A DNA stretch of 64,000 bases, from the NCBI GenBank assembly GCA_947561395.2, contig OX387186.1, forward strand, positions 9,289,888 through 9,353,887. The letters run 5' to 3'. Below the pieces are notes generated by a model. It saw nothing but the letters and a program-made list of their open reading frames with translations, did not search any database and was not told the DNA's origin. Positions 12,665 through 24,531 of the stretch are shown here, piece after piece; the stretch's first letter is position 1, and each line of letters begins with the position of its first letter. Source of the DNA: Buxus sempervirens. Its lineage: Eukaryota; Streptophyta; Magnoliopsida; Buxales; Buxaceae. The position numbers were made by a program, and so were the translations under genes.

Positions 12665-14963
12665 TGTAGACACCCCAAATTGCATAGAAAAAGGATAAAA
12701 ATCACCATTTCCTTTGAAACCAGCACAAAATTTGAAAAAATGAGTTTTTCCTTGTATCCGACAACTCAGGTGGGATACAAGCATATCTCTTCGTATCCGA
12801 TGGAAAATGCCGGATACAAGTAGACCTTAATGTATCCGGCAACATATGCCGGATACATATAGGCGCTTGTGTATCCGACCTGATATATCGGATACATGAT
12901 TTTTGCTCAAAATTAGGGTTTTCCGAGAGTTTTCACTTTTTACCATCATATCCTTCATTAAAGGAGTGGAAATCTCGGAAATAGCCTTAGGGTTAGGGTT
13001 GGTGGACTCTAGACATCATTTTGTGTCTACTATCATGCAAACCCTAACCCTAACCTTTGCCTATAAATAGGAGGCTCCTCCTTAAGCAAATGGCCATAAG
13101 TTAGAGATTGAAGAGCTCCGAGTGAAGAAGGGAACCGCTGCCGGACTGCTTCCAAAACCCAGGTAAGCCTCAAACCTCTCTTTAATTTTCTATTTTTACA
13201 TTCTAGGTCTAGCTCTTTTCTTTTACCTTTCTGTAGAATAAGGCCTAATATGTGTGTGTGAAAACCCTTCCTCTACTCAAAGTATCTCAAGACTCCCCCT
13301 AGCCGTAAAACGTGAAGGCGGGATCTAGGAGCAACGAGACTGAGGATTGACCTTAGAGTTAGAACCTCTTGTTGAATAAGCCTCTGATTCTGTGAAAACC
13401 GTTTCATATTCAAAGTACCCCAAGATTATCTCGAAGAACCATGTTTAACGGGGAGAGAGAACTAAGGGAAACGATAATGGAACGGAACCCTAGGTTGTTT
13501 TTAGAACCCTATTTTGATTGATATGAATGCATGCTATCTTTTCTATGTTGTTGGAATGATTTTTACACTTACACATACATAGCACGTGATTTTGGCGGGA
13601 TAGGCTCATATTTCGGATTTATTGCATTCGTTGTGATAAATCTAAAATAAATAGCCTCAAGCAATTCTGGGATGTTTTTAAATGATTTTCAAAGGATTTT
13701 GATTCATCTTGCACGGATTACACACACTTTATCACTATTTTGAGTTAGTTTTCTTGAAAAAAGGCTTAACTTGACAGCAACTGTACCCCAACTTCGGACA
13801 CTCATAACTTCATCGTCCGGATGAATTTTGGAGTGATTTCAAAATCATGGAAAAGGTGAGGCTGTCTAGTTTGTGCCTACCAAATTTCATCAATTTTTAT
13901 AAAGCAAATTTTTGACACCATTCTGTCGAAGCTGATAGGTCAGTTCAGGTCAAACTGTTAAACCTATCACTTCGAATGGGCGCCATCTGCTTATTTTAAA
14001 TTCGATTCGAGTGATTTTTGTTTTTGGGCACTCCTTATGAGTCTATTTTCAAATCCAGTTGGTTTCATAATTTTTTGATTTAATTTGTGTCGTGGGTAGC
14101 AGATTTACTCAAAACTGCTCAACAATACTTTTCTGGGTTAATCTGTGATCCTCGGGGCCTGTTCGGGAAGTCACCCAAGGCACATCCGAATGAATTTTTA
14201 TATGAGGCTGGTTTCGTTTGAAAGTTGGCCATACACACTTCATTCACACCAAATTTATTGATTTATATGGAGCCAATTTTTCTAGATGATTTTCCAAACT
14301 TGTCTACTTGTCACTTTTAACTATCTCCAACAGCAATTTTAAAAGAGGCATAACTCCTAGAATTTCAACCGGATTTAATTGAAATTTTGCATGAGTCTCT
14401 TATTTATCATAATCTTTCAAATGGATTTAGTTTGATTCAATTTAAAATTGGATTTGAATGATTTCAAGACAAATGGCATTATCTTTTACCGAATTTTCCG
14501 GATTTGATTCAACTTGGCTTTGTGCAATCTTTGCTTTGATTTCCATTTATTGTTGATATTCCAGAAGTGATATTGACATAAAAGAGGATCTGGAATCCAT
14601 TTGGATTTCTCATGTGAAGATATCACACATTTGTGTAATTCTTTTTCAATGTTTTTAATGATTTTAGCAAGCTTTCTTACTTTTTTTGCATGAACAACAA
14701 TTGGCAACCACCTTGTGTGGGTGAATGGGGGTGCCTAACACCTTCCCCCGTTCATAATCTAATCCCCTTACCCATCTCTGGATTTGATTTTCAAGTAGGG
14801 TTATTTTTACTCTAGTATTTGCCTTTTAGCTCTTTTTGCTTATTTTCAATCCTTTGGTGTCCATTCACACCCTAACCTTGAATGGTGGCAACTCCCACGT
14901 TTTATGTTGAGCCCGTGTGTTGACGGAGGGGGATCACCTCGGTGATTTTTTCCATGTCTCACA
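12665..14963 (+). mobile_element. Solo LTR, Tat type, TSD CCAAG (2299 bp)
   Basis: It starts TGTAGACACCCCAAATTGCA and ends CATGTCTCACA, flanked by CCAAG at 12660-12664 and 14964-14968. It is inserted in the TTTTTTGCAATCCAAG block of a satellite monomer. Contents in order: a 39-bp-spaced palindrome array (12754-12895), TATAAATA at 13062-13069, a splice-donor-like CCCAG|GTAAG at 13158-13167, and a PBS-like TGGCAACTCC at 14886-14895. No internal domain, so it is the product of LTR-LTR recombination. Confidence 0.93.
12754..12895 (+). repeat. 39-bp-spaced palindrome array (GTATCCGG theme), four units
   Basis: Units start at 12754, 12793, 12832 and 12871, exactly 39 bp apart. Arms are GTATCCGG/GTATCCGA and CCGGATAC-like, with variable inner bases. 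The array sits between the LTR 5' end and the TATA box, as in the LTR at 4137-9363. Confidence 0.9.
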
Positions 14964-15577
14964 CCAAGTAACTGTAATATACATTCCTAATTAAATTCTC
15001 CGTGGGTGAGCGGTTTTGATGGGAACAAAATGCTCTGCTGCCGACCATGCACCTTAACTGCTATGGATCATTGTAGGAATAGGGTATTTTCGATTAGGAA
15101 AATCCTTTTACATTTGAAGGGAAAAATAAAAACATTGCAACCATGAGATGTGGCAGCATCATCACTTACATTGCGTTCGGTATTGCTTTTTGTGTGTGTG
15201 TGTGTATATATATATAATTTCATAGATAATACTATAAAATAAAGCATTCAGTCAATAATTCAAAGCTTGTGCCTATCAATTGTAAAAGAAGAAATAGGGA
15301 GCTTTCACAATTTCATTTTGATATTATGTTAAGTATAGATAATATGATAAAATACTTAGATTAGTATAGATATGGAACATGGATTGAGATAAGTCTAGAG
15401 TAATTCATGTCTTGATATGTAACTTATAGTTATTATTTTGACAGGGGCGGGCTAGGTTTTATTTGGTCACTCCATTCTTTTTCTTTTTTTTTTTGTTTCA
15501 CCATAATGTTTAGATATCTGGAAATTAACTATTGAGCAAGAAACGTGATCGTAAGGGTGACCCCCTCTCTTGGCTTT
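14964..15577 (+). repeat. Satellite-like array, block 2
   Basis: Continues the monomer broken by the solo LTR (CCAAGTAACTGTAATATACA onward) and runs into the next monomer up to CTTGGCTTT, which is the 9-bp target duplicated by the MULE at 15578. No gene content. Confidence 0.9.
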
Positions 15578-16184
15578 CAGTCGTTTTCCTCTACGCGAAT
15601 TTCCTCTTGCGATTCCTCTTGGGAGCGCTTGGGGACGACACGCGTCCCAGGGGTCCCACACCTCATCAGCCTTCTTCAACTCGGCTGGCTCCGGTTTTTT
15701 TGCACCAGCGCCGATCGGAGCCGTTTTGCAGGTCATTTAATGATCACCGGTTATAAATGGGTCAGATTCGGCCCATTCCTCAACAAGTCTTTTACTTATC
15801 TCCTTAATTTATGTTCTTGTACATGAGCTAAAGATCATGTTTGTGTAGTAGCCCTTATTAAATATGCCCTATTGATTGGTTACTGAATCCTATCTATTCA
15901 GGTTTTTTATGATTGTGGGGTGACATCCATGCTACCTCTTTCATTGACAGGGCAAGCATGGCCCAGCCCTACTAATTTAAAAAAACTTTGATCATCCATG
16001 ACTGAAAATTTCCTATTCATTGGCTCTAATCAACATTAAGGTCAAATTCTGTTTGTCATTGAAGTTGTGATTTATGTGGAGATTCACTCTTCTTGTATAA
16101 CAAATAACGTTGTAAAACGAAAGATTCTCAAGTTCTACCATTAAGTTATATTGTATATTTTCTGATTTATTTCCTTCCCTTCAG

Positions 16185-16428
16185 GTGGAAATAAGGGCTT
16201 TGACAAGGTGGTATGGGGTGTGGCTGAACATACAGATGGTCATAACCAATCAATTACCTTTAAATATCACAGTCATGATGGGGAGGAAGGTATGTTTCTT
16301 TTTTCTTTTCAATTCCATAGTGCATTTCTTGCTGATTTTACTTTCTTCTTGAAACCAGGTTACCCCAGAGATGTTACTGTAAGTGCAACTTATACTCTTA
16401 CTTCAAGCACGACAATGAGGCTGGACAT
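16185..16428 (+). pseudogene. Captured aldose 1-epimerase gene fragment (left arm)
   Basis: Two exon pieces keep splice borders: CCCTTCAG|GTGG before 16185, GAAG|GTATG at 16289/16290, and ACCAG|GTTACC at 16358/16359, leaving a 69-bp intron. The conceptual product contains GFDKVVW, HSHDGEEG and VTVSATYTL, motifs of galactose mutarotase (aldose 1-epimerase), the cytosolic enzyme that interconverts alpha and beta anomers of hexoses. Only a stretch of about 58 residues is present, and the frame departs from the family after RLDM at about 16428, so the fragment cannot encode an enzyme. Keeping an intron means it was captured as DNA, as in Pack-MULEs. An inverted copy lies at 19960-20200. Confidence 0.8.
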
Positions 16429-16905
16429 GCATCATATTGTTGGGCATTAGATAACAGAGATGGATGGGTTCTATTGAGGTTTGCTGTTAAGGAAAAGAAC
16501 CCAGACAACAGAGCATCCCATTGCTCTGTTTGCTGGTTTACTTGGGATCAGCAACCTGTTCTCAAGTTAGTGATCTGATTAAGTACATGAACTAGTGCTC
16601 TGGACCTGCTGATTCTTTTGAGTTTTCTGAATTGAAAGAATGATAGCACATCTACTTTACTTCTGATCTCTCTTTATTTATTTATTTTTTTGAATTGCAG
16701 GTGAGCTTCATGATCTCATAGAGCTGCTGAAGTCATCTTAGATGGATATTCCTTGGAGGATTAGAGTTGTGTTTGGTCAATTTAAATCTTTGTGTAATCG
16801 GCTTAATGTGGGTGAATTATGGGGGAGGGGGGGTAATCAGATTGCAGATTACCTTGCTAATTTTGCTCTGGACAAGTACCATTGTTTATGGGTCAATGTT
16901 TAACC
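16429..16905 (+). pseudogene. Further captured fragments (left arm): unidentified exon and RNase H-like tail
   Basis: From about 16446 a second open stretch (ALDNRDGWVLLRF...) is not recognised. After an intron-like T-rich segment ending in TTGCAG at about 16700, the region 16741-16905 contains IPWRIRVVFGQ and GGNQIADYLANFALD. This resembles the C-terminal end of plant RNase H-like (RVT_3) proteins, where an EGNxVAD motif is usual. The pieces are in different frames with stops between them, so the element seems to have joined fragments of at least two or three genes. The mirror copy is at about 19443-19960. Confidence 0.5.
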
Positions 16906-17264
16906 CTTTAATGACTCTGTTAGGCTTAATTTAACAGTAAAATTTAGTAAAATATAATAAATTACATCACCCATAATGGCATATTATTTATTTATTTTTT
17001 CATAATATTTTTAGGTAAAACCATTGATTAGTTGGTCTCATCAATTGCTCAACAATGCTATTAGTTTTATGTGATACTCTATTAAAATAATTAAGAAAAA
17101 AGTGAAGAGTTTTTAAGTAACTAAAAATTACTGATATTTTTAAAATCTATTTAAAAAGCCGAATAATTATTTAGGCTATACCAAACCCGGTCCTAAACTC
17201 CAAAGGATCATTAGTGGGGCGAGTTCAGGGTGCCTCAAATATGTTATATTTAAAAAAGTTTAAT

Positions 17265-17989
17265 ATAAGTCCTCACAACCCCTGTTACAAGTCCTCTCAA
17301 CCCCAGTTACAAGTCCTCACAACCCCAGTTACAAGTCCTCACAACCCCAGTTACAAGTCCTCACAAGCCCTGTTACAAGTCCTCACAACCCCAGTTACAA
17401 GTCCTCACAACCCCTGTTACAAGTCCTCACAAGCCCTGTTACAAGTCCTCTCAACCCCAGTTACAAGTCCTCACAACCCCAGTTACAAGTCCTCAAAAGC
17501 CCAGTTACAAGTCCTCACAACCCCTGTTACAAGTCCTCACAACCCCAGTTACAAGTCCTCACAACCCCTGTTACAAGTCTTCACAACCCTAGTTACAAGT
17601 CCTCTCAACCCCAGTTACAAGTCCTCAAAAGCCCAGTTACAAGTCCTCACAACCCCTGTTACAAGTACTCACAACCCCTGTTACAAGTCCTCACAAGCCA
17701 AGTTACAAGTCCTCACAAGCCTTGTTACAAGTCCTCACAACCCCTGTTACAAGTCCTCACAAGCCAAGTTACAAGTCCTCACAAGCCTTGTTACAAGTCC
17801 TCACAACCCCTGTTACAAGTCCTCACAACCCCAGTTACAAGTCCTCACAACCCCAGTTACAAGTCCTCAAAAGCCCAGTTACAAGTCCTCACAACCCCTG
17901 TTACAAGTCCTCTCAACCCCAGTTACAAGTCCTCACAACCCCTGTTATAAGTCCTCACAACCCCAGTTACAAGTCCTCTCAACCCCTTG
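17265..17989 (+). repeat. 22-bp tandem repeat, left arm
   Basis: About 33 copies of GTTACAAGTCCTCACAACCC with variants (CTCTCAACCC, CTCACAAGCC). Because 22 is not a multiple of 3, the repeat stays open for 258 codons in one frame; this is a period effect, not a protein gene. Confidence 0.95.
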
Positions 17990-18346
17990 ACGCTCGAGCG
18001 AGCGCAAATCGGCCCCAAACCGCCACTCGCGGGTTTTCTAAGATTGTAGTCTTAAGCCTTCACGCTCGAGCGACCGCAAATCGGCCCAAAACCGCCACTC
18101 TCAGCTTTTCTGAGTATTGATTACCTAACCTTCACGCTCGAGCGAGCGCAAATCGCCCCCAAACCGCCACTCTCGGGTTTTCTCAGATTGTAGTCTTGAG
18201 CATTGACGCTCGAGCGAGCGTAAATCGTACCCAAACCGCCACCCTGGGCTTTTCTGTGGTAGTATTATTAAACCCTTGACGCTCGAGCGAGCGGAATTCG
18301 TTCAAAAAAACGTCGTACTTAATTTTTCCAAAATCCTTACACATGC
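17988..18346. repeat. Five 71-bp units forming the loop between the arms
   Basis: Units start near 17988, 18059, 18131, 18203 and 18274 with TTGACGCTCGAGCGAGCG or TTCACGCTCGAGCG. GCTCGAGC is itself palindromic. The first four units share a GCAAATCG...CCAAACCGCCAC core; the last is cut short. This is the only substantial part of the element not present in both arms. Confidence 0.85.
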
Positions 18347-19112
18347 GAGGACTTGTAACTGGGGTTGAGAGGACTTGTAACTGGGGTTGTGAGGACTTGT
18401 AACAGGGGTTGTGGGCTTCGGAGGACTTGTAACAGGGTTTGTGAGGACTTGTAACTGGGCTTGTGAGGACTTGTAACTGGGGTTGAGAGGACTTGTAACT
18501 GGGCTTGTGAGGACTTGTAACTGGGGTTGAGAGGACTTGTAACTGGGGTTGTGAGGACTTGTAACTGGGCTTTTGAGGACTTGTAACTGGGGTTGAGAGG
18601 ACTTGTAACAGGGGTTGTGAGGAATTGTAACTAGGCTTTTGAGGACTTGTAACTGGGGTTGTGAGGACTTGTAACTGGGCTTTTGAGGACTTGTAACTGG
18701 GGTTGTGAGGACTTGTAACTGGGGTTGAGAGGACTTGTAACTGGGGTTGTGAGGACTTGTAACAAGGCTTGTGAGGACTTGTAACTGGGGTTGTGAGTAC
18801 TTGTAACAGGGGTTGTGAGGACTTGTAACTGGGCTTTTGAGGACTTGTAACTGGGGTTGAGAGGACTTGTAACTAGGGTTGTGAAGACTTGTAACAGGGG
18901 TTGTGAGGACTTGTAACTGGGGTTGAGAGGACTTGTAACAGGGCTTGTGAGGACTTGTAACAGGGGTTGTGAGGACTTGTAACTGGGGTTGTGAGGACTT
19001 GTAACAGGGCTTGTGAGGACTTGTAACTGGGGTTGTGAGGACTTGTAACTGGGGTTGTGAGGACTTGTAACTGGGGTTGAGAGGACTTGTAACAGGGGTT
19101 GTGAGGACTTAT
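18347..19112 (-). repeat. 22-bp tandem repeat, right arm (inverted copy)
   Basis: About 35 copies of the complementary unit (GGACTTGTAACTGGGGTTGT). Copy order and variants differ from the left array, so tandem turnover continued after the inverted duplication formed. Confidence 0.93.
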
Positions 19113-19442
19113 ATTAAACTTTTTTAAATATAACATATTTGAGGCACCCTGAACTCGCCCCACTAATGATCCTTTGGAGTTTAGGACCGGGTTTGGTATA
19201 GCCTAAATAATTATTCGGCTTTTTAAATAGATTTTAAAAATATCAGTAATTTTTAGTTACTTAAAAACTCTTCACTTTTTTCTTAATTATTTTAATAGAG
19301 TATCACATAAAACTAATAGCATTGTTGAGCAATTGATGAGACCAACTAATCAATGGTTTTACCTAAAAATATTATGAAAAAATAAATAAATAATATGCCA
19401 TTATGGGTGATGTAATTTATTATATTTTACTAAATTTTACTG

Positions 19443-20200
19443 TTAAATTAAGCCTAACAGAGTCATTAAAGGGTTAAACATTGACCCATAAACAATGGTA
19501 CTTGTCCAGAGCAAAATTAGCAAGGTAATCTGCAATCTGATTACCCCCCCCCCCCCCCTCCCCCATAATTCACCCACATTAAGCCGATTACACAAAGATT
19601 TAAATTGACCAAACACAACTCTAATCCTCCAAGGAATATCCATCTAAGATGACTTCAGCAGCTCTATGAGATCATGAAGCTCACCTGCAATTCAAAAAAA
19701 TAAATAAATAAAGAGAGATCAGAAGTAAAGTAGATGTGCTATCATTCTTTCAATTCAGAAAACTCAAAAGAATCAGCAGGTCCAGAGCACTAGTTCATGT
19801 ACTTAATCAGATCACTAACTTGAGAACAGGTTGCTGATCCCAAGTAAACCAGCAAACAGAGCAATGGGATGCTCTGTTGTCTGGGTTCTTTTCCTTAACA
19901 GCAAACCTCAATAGAACCCATCCATCTCTGTTATCTAATGCCCAACAATATGATGCATGTCCAGCCTCATTGTCGTGCTTGAAGTAAGAGTATAAGTTGC
20001 ACTTACAGTAACATCTCTGGGGTAACCTGGTTTCAAGAAGAAAGTAAAATCAGCAAGAAATGCACTATGGAATTGAAAAGAAAAAAGAAACATACCTTCC
20101 TCCCCATCATGACTGTGATATTTAAAGGTAATTGATTGGTTATGACCATCTGTATGTTCAGCCACACCCCATACCACCTTGTCAAAGCCCTTATTTCCAC
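19443..20200 (-). pseudogene. Captured gene fragments (right arm, inverted copy)
   Basis: Mirror of 16185-16905. The aldose 1-epimerase exon-intron-exon piece lies at about 20200-19960, and its 80-codon open stretch (20177-19935) is identical in conceptual translation to the left copy. The RNase H-like tail is at about 19643-19443; its G run is longer here (C run at 19546-19558 on the plus strand). Confidence 0.8.
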
Positions 20201-20816
20201 CTGAAGGGAAGGAAATAAATCAGAAAATATACAATATAACTTAATGGTAGAACTTGAGAATCTTTCGTTTTACAACGTTATTTGTTATACAAGAAGAGTG
20301 AATCTCCACATAAATCACAACTTCAATGACAAACAGAATTTGACCTTAATGTTGATTAGAGCCAATGAATAGGAAATTTTCAGTCATGGATGATCAAAGT
20401 TTTTTTAAATTAGTAGGGCTGGGCCATGCTTGCCCTGTCAATGAAAGAGGTAGCATGGATGTCACCCCACAATCATAAAAAACCTGAATAGATAGGATTC
20501 AGTAACCAATCAATAGGGCATATTTAATAAGGGCTACTACACAAACATGATCTTTAGCTCATGTACAAGAACATAAATTAAGGAGATAAGTAAAAGACTT
20601 GTTGAGGAATGGGCCGAATCTGACCCATTTATAACCGGTGATCATTAAATGACCTGCAAAACGGCTCCGATCGGCGCTGGTGCAAAAAAACCGGAGCCAG
20701 CCGAGTTGAAGAAGGCTGATGAGGTGTGGGACCCCTGGGACGCGTGTCGTCCCCAAGCGCTCCCAAGAGGAATCGCAAGAGGAAATTCGCGTAGAGGAAA
20801 ACGACTGCTTGGCTTT

Positions 20817-22611
20817 ACCTTTTTTTTTCATTCTCTCCCTATCCTCGCTTCTTTTCTTTTCCTTTTTTTTTTGATAAAAAAAAGTGATGTGCTTTACAAT
20901 GTTTTTTGCAATCCAAGTATCTATAATATACATTCCTAAATTCTCCGTGGGTGAGCGGTTTTGATGGGAACAAAATGCTCTGCTACCAACCATGCACCTT
21001 AACTGCTATCGAGAATTGCAGGGATAAGGTATTTTCGATTAAGAAAATCCTTTTACATTTGATTGAAAAAATAAAAACTTCGCAACCATGAGATGTGGCA
21101 GCATCATCACTTACACTGTGTTTGGTTTTGCTTTTTGTATATATATATATATAATTTCATAGATAATACTATAAAATAAAGCATTCGGTCAATATTTCAA
21201 AGCTTGTGCCTATCAATTGTCAAAGAAGAAATGGGGAGCTTTCACAATTTCATTTTTATTTTCTGTTAGGTATAGATAATATAAAAAAACACTAATAAGA
21301 ATATAGGTATGAGACATAGATTGAGACAAGTTTACAATAATTCATGTCTTGATTTGTAACTTATTGTTATTATTTTGACAGGCCGAGCTGGGTTTCATTC
21401 GGTAACTCTACTCTTTTTTTTTTTTTTTTTGGTTGGCATCAACATAATTTTTAGATATCTACAGAATAACTACCGAGCAAGAAACGTGATTGAAAGGGTG
21501 ACCCCCTTTCTTGGCTTTTCCTTTTTTTCAATCTCTCTATATCTCCTCTATTCTCTGTTCTTTTGTCTTTTTTTTTTTTTTTTATTAGATAAACTGATGT
21601 GCCCTACAAAGTTTTTTGCAATCCAAGTAACTGTAATATACATTCCTAAATTCTCAGTGGGTGAGGGTTTTGATGCGAACAAAATGCTCTGCTGCCGACC
21701 GTGCAGCTTAACTGTTTTGGAGCATTGCAAGGATAGGGTATTTTCGATTAGGAAAATCCTTGTACATTCGAAGGAAAAAATAAAAACTTTGCAACCATGA
21801 GATGTGGCAACATCATCACTTACACTGGTACTGCTTTTTGTATATATATAATTTAATATGTAATAATATAAAATAAAGCATTTAGTCAATAATTGAAAGC
21901 TTGTGCCTATCAATTGTCAAAGAAGAAATACAGAGGTTTCACAATTTCATTTTTATATTATGTTACGTATAGATAATCTAAAAAAATACTAATAATAATA
22001 TAGATATGGGACAAGTTTACAATAATTCTTGTCTTGATTTTAACTTATTGTTATTATGTTGACAGGCCAGGGGGACTATAAAATAAAGCATTCAGTCAAT
22101 AATTCAAAGCTTGTGGCTATCAATTGTCAAAGAAGAAATAGGGAGCTTCCATAATTTCATTTTTATATTATGTTAGGTATAGATAATATAAAAAAATACT
22201 AATAATAATATAGATATGGGACAAACATCGAGACTAGTTTACATTATTGTTATTATTTTGGCAGGCCCGGGCTGGGTTTCATTTAGTAACTCTACTATTT
22301 TTATTTTTTTTTGGTTGGTATTAACATAATGTTTTGATATCTAGAAATTAACTACTGAGCAAGAAATGTGATCATAAGGGTGACCCCCTTTCTTGGGTGT
22401 CCCTTTTTTTCATTCTCTCCCTCTCTCCTCTCTTCTCTCTTCTTTTCCCTTTTTTTTTTTTGATAAGAAAAAGTGATCTTCCCCACGAAGTCTTTTGCAA
22501 TCCAAGTAATTGTAATATACATTCCAAAATTCACCGTGGGTGAGCGGTTTTGATGGGAACAAAATGCTCTGCTGCCGATCATGTAGCATGATTGCTATGG
22601 AGCATTGCAGG
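20817..22611 (+). repeat. Satellite-like array, block 3
   Basis: Resumes directly after the MULE TSD. Monomer phase marks lie near 21022 and 21733. A truncated unit joins at 22073 with the same GGCCAGGGGG/ACTATAAAAT junction as in block 1. The block stops within GGAGCATTGCAGG at 22611, where a reverse LTR fragment begins. Confidence 0.9.
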
Positions 22612-22715
22612 TGTGTGCACGTCGTGAGAACGCAACGCGATGGTGCACGCAATGATAGGTGCGAGGGAACAGGGGTGTAAAGAGTCGCCACTACCTGATG
22701 AGGTGCAGGCAAAAC
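22612..22715 (-). mobile_element. Reverse LTR fragment, part 1 (end of a CGCACAC-type LTR)
   Basis: On the minus strand this reads like the end of the LTRs at 6107-8540 and 58643-62628: a GCCTGCAC...CAGGTAGTGGCGACTC block (PBS-like core at 22682-22690) followed by a GTGCACACA terminus. It is split from its continuation at 43562 by the 20.8 kb Tat element. Confidence 0.75.
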
Positions 22716-22818
22716 TGTAGACACCCCAAATTGCACTACAAAATGAGAAAGTAATAAAAACATGTAATTAGAACTTAAAACAGGTCAAAAAAGCATAAAA
22801 ATTGAATAAACAGGCTTT

Positions 22819-22922
22819 GCCCATATTTCCTTCACGGGCCCATCGCGCCCGAAAATTATCTACGGACAGGCGCGCCCGTAGTAACAATACGGTCTCCGTT
22901 GGACCGTAAATCATTTACGGGC
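22819..22922 (+). repeat. 28-bp-spaced palindrome array in the 5' LTR (GCCCGTA theme), four units
   Basis: Units start at 22819, 22847, 22874 and 22902. Each is 21 bp: a left arm like GCCCGTA/GACCGTA, 7 variable bases and a right arm like TACGGGC/TACGGTC; spacers are about 7 bp. Arms are conserved and centres are not. The array lies about 200 bp upstream of the TATA box. Confidence 0.92.
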
Positions 22923-23123
22923 ATTAAAGACACGTGCGAGTTTTGTCCTTCTCTCGATTTCCGAGCTTTATTTGAAGTCCAATATATCTTTAAACGAGCG
23001 AATTAAGTATTTTATTCGCTGAAGCCACCTTGGTTGGCTATGGATAGGCATTATCTCTGTATTTCACTCTATCTTAAAGACCAGGCTATATCCTTCTGGA
23101 CCAACCATGCCCCTGGGTGTGTC

Positions 23124-23131
23124 TATAAATA
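23124..23131 (+). promoter_or_regulatory. TATA box of the 5' LTR
   Basis: TATAAATA in the context GTGTCTATAAATAGAGGC. The same box, followed by GAGGCTC/GGAGGC, appears in the Tat-type LTRs at 13062, 42162 and 58114 and on the minus strand near 48563 and 6040. It is the likely RNA polymerase II promoter for genomic RNA. Confidence 0.8.
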
Positions 23132-24531
23132 GAGGCTCTTTCCTCTAGCTAAGGGCCACGAAATTTTGAGTCCAAGGAATTCTAAGAAGCTTCAAGAGAA
23201 GAGAAAGAACTCCTGCTGCCTGCCTGCTCAATCCAGGTAAGTCCCCTATCCCTTTTTATTTTCTGTCTTCAAATCTAGAAGTAATAGGATCATCTCTATT
23301 GCTGTAGAATAAGGCCATATCTGTTTTTGTATTCCTAAACTTGTCTCTAAGTACCTCAAGAGTCTCTCTAGCCGTAAAACGTGAAGAGAGAACTAGGGGA
23401 AAGGGGAACAGGTGGATCCCTAGAATAGAACCCCATATCTGTTGTTCTCTTTTTTTTAGAATAAGGCCTGTGATTGTGTTTGTGTAACCAAACCTATCTC
23501 TAAGTACCTCAAGAGTCTCTCTAACCGTAAAACGTGAAGAGAGAACTAGGGGAAAGGGGAACAGGTGGATCCGTAGGGTAGACCCCCATGTGCTCTAATT
23601 TGTGAGATGTGGCTATTTTGAATATCCTGATCATGTTTTAATGCTTTTTATGATATATCTGAATGAATCACATGAATCTATGATGTTTATAGCATGAGAT
23701 CCCCACTTTTTGATAAAAATTGGATTTTTGCCACTTTTACACTTACAGCATTGTTTTCGTGATTTTTGTGAGTTTAGGCTAGGATCTTGGATTTATCATG
23801 ATCAATATGGTAGATCTGAATCCAGAAGCCTGAAAGTAAATTCTAGGGTTTCATGATGTGGTTTTTGAGTCCTTTTTCCTTTTTTGAGATAAGACCCTAC
23901 GGTCTAAATTCTCCCCTTTTGGTGTTCTTCATCAACGTGGGTATTTTTGGTTTTTATTTTCTGATTTAATGTGAACTTTGAGCTTTATCTATGTCCTGGA
24001 CTATTCAAGTTCAATTTTGAAATATTTTATAAAAATCATATTTTCTCGATTTCTAGAATTTGACTTGAAGCCAGATTTTTGGATTTTTCACTTTAAATTG
24101 ATTTTATTTGATTTTATCTCAATTTTATTTTGATCATGAAACCCTAGGAATGGTATGATCATATTTGAAAGTTCTGGATCAATCAGACTATTCATATGAA
24201 AAAACCATACAATTTTTGTCTTTTTGTAATTTTTCCTGAATTTTATAGCAAGCCTTTTATCTTTGAAAAACATGAACAATGCCTGGCAATCACCTTGTGT
24301 GGATGAATAGGGGTGCCTAACACCTTCCCCTGTTCATAACCTAATCCCCTTACCCATCTCTGGTTTTTTTTTTAGGAGGGATATTTTTGCCCTAAATTTG
24401 CCTTTTGTGCTTATTTAATATTTTGGTGTCCATTCACACCTAAATTGAATGGTGGCGACTCTTTGTTCTATTTAATCCCGTGTGATGATTGAGGAAATCA
24501 TTAAATTGATTTTTTTCCCATGTCTCACAAT

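Larger units (their letters stand above)
15578..20807. mobile_element. Non-autonomous Mutator-like (Pack-MULE) element that is one giant inverted repeat
   Basis: The termini are CAGTCGTTTTCCTCTACGCG and its exact complement. They are flanked by a perfect 9-bp TSD CTTGGCTTT (15569-15577 and 20808-20816), the duplication length typical of Mutator-like elements. Almost the whole element is two arms of about 2.4 kb in opposite orientation (15578 to about 17990, and about 18347 to 20807). They carry the same captured gene pieces and 22-bp tandem repeats, around a loop of about 0.35 kb made of five 71-bp units. The arms look nearly identical; one visible difference is the length of a G run (about 16822 versus 19546). 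No transposase is present. A transcript would fold into a hairpin of more than 2 kb. Confidence 0.9.
22716..24529 (+). repeat. 5' LTR (1814 bp) of the Tat element
   Basis: TG...CA ends. U3 holds a four-unit palindrome array (22819-22922), followed by TATAAATA at 23124-23131. About 105 bp further on is a strong splice-donor-like CCAG|GTAAGT (intron side from 23237). Two direct copies of a GTAAAACGTGAAGAGAG segment lie at about 23374 and 23528. A PBS-like TGGCGACTC is at 24453-24461. Confidence 0.95.

Noticed and set aside
10579..12726. Recurrent minus-strand ORFs such as MVGSRAFCSHQN...KKKK in many satellite monomers
   Set aside because: They recur because the monomer recurs. Lengths, starts and frames differ between copies, and they end in the poly-pyrimidine tract read as lysines.
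16208..16450. Possible functional aldose 1-epimerase
   Set aside because: Only about 58 residues of the family are present, the ORF reads through an intron, and the same piece exists inverted in the other arm; a captured fragment.
17214..17990. 258-codon plus-strand ORF of repeating SSQPQLQVLTTPVTSPHNP type (and its overlapping and mirror ORFs)
   Set aside because: It is the translation of the 22-bp tandem array, which stays open because 22 cycles through three frames; no non-repeat domain.
22819..22922. CRISPR-like look of 28-bp regularly spaced palindromes
   Set aside because: Eukaryotic retrotransposon context, 7-bp spacers, and the variable bases lie inside the palindrome; no cas genes.
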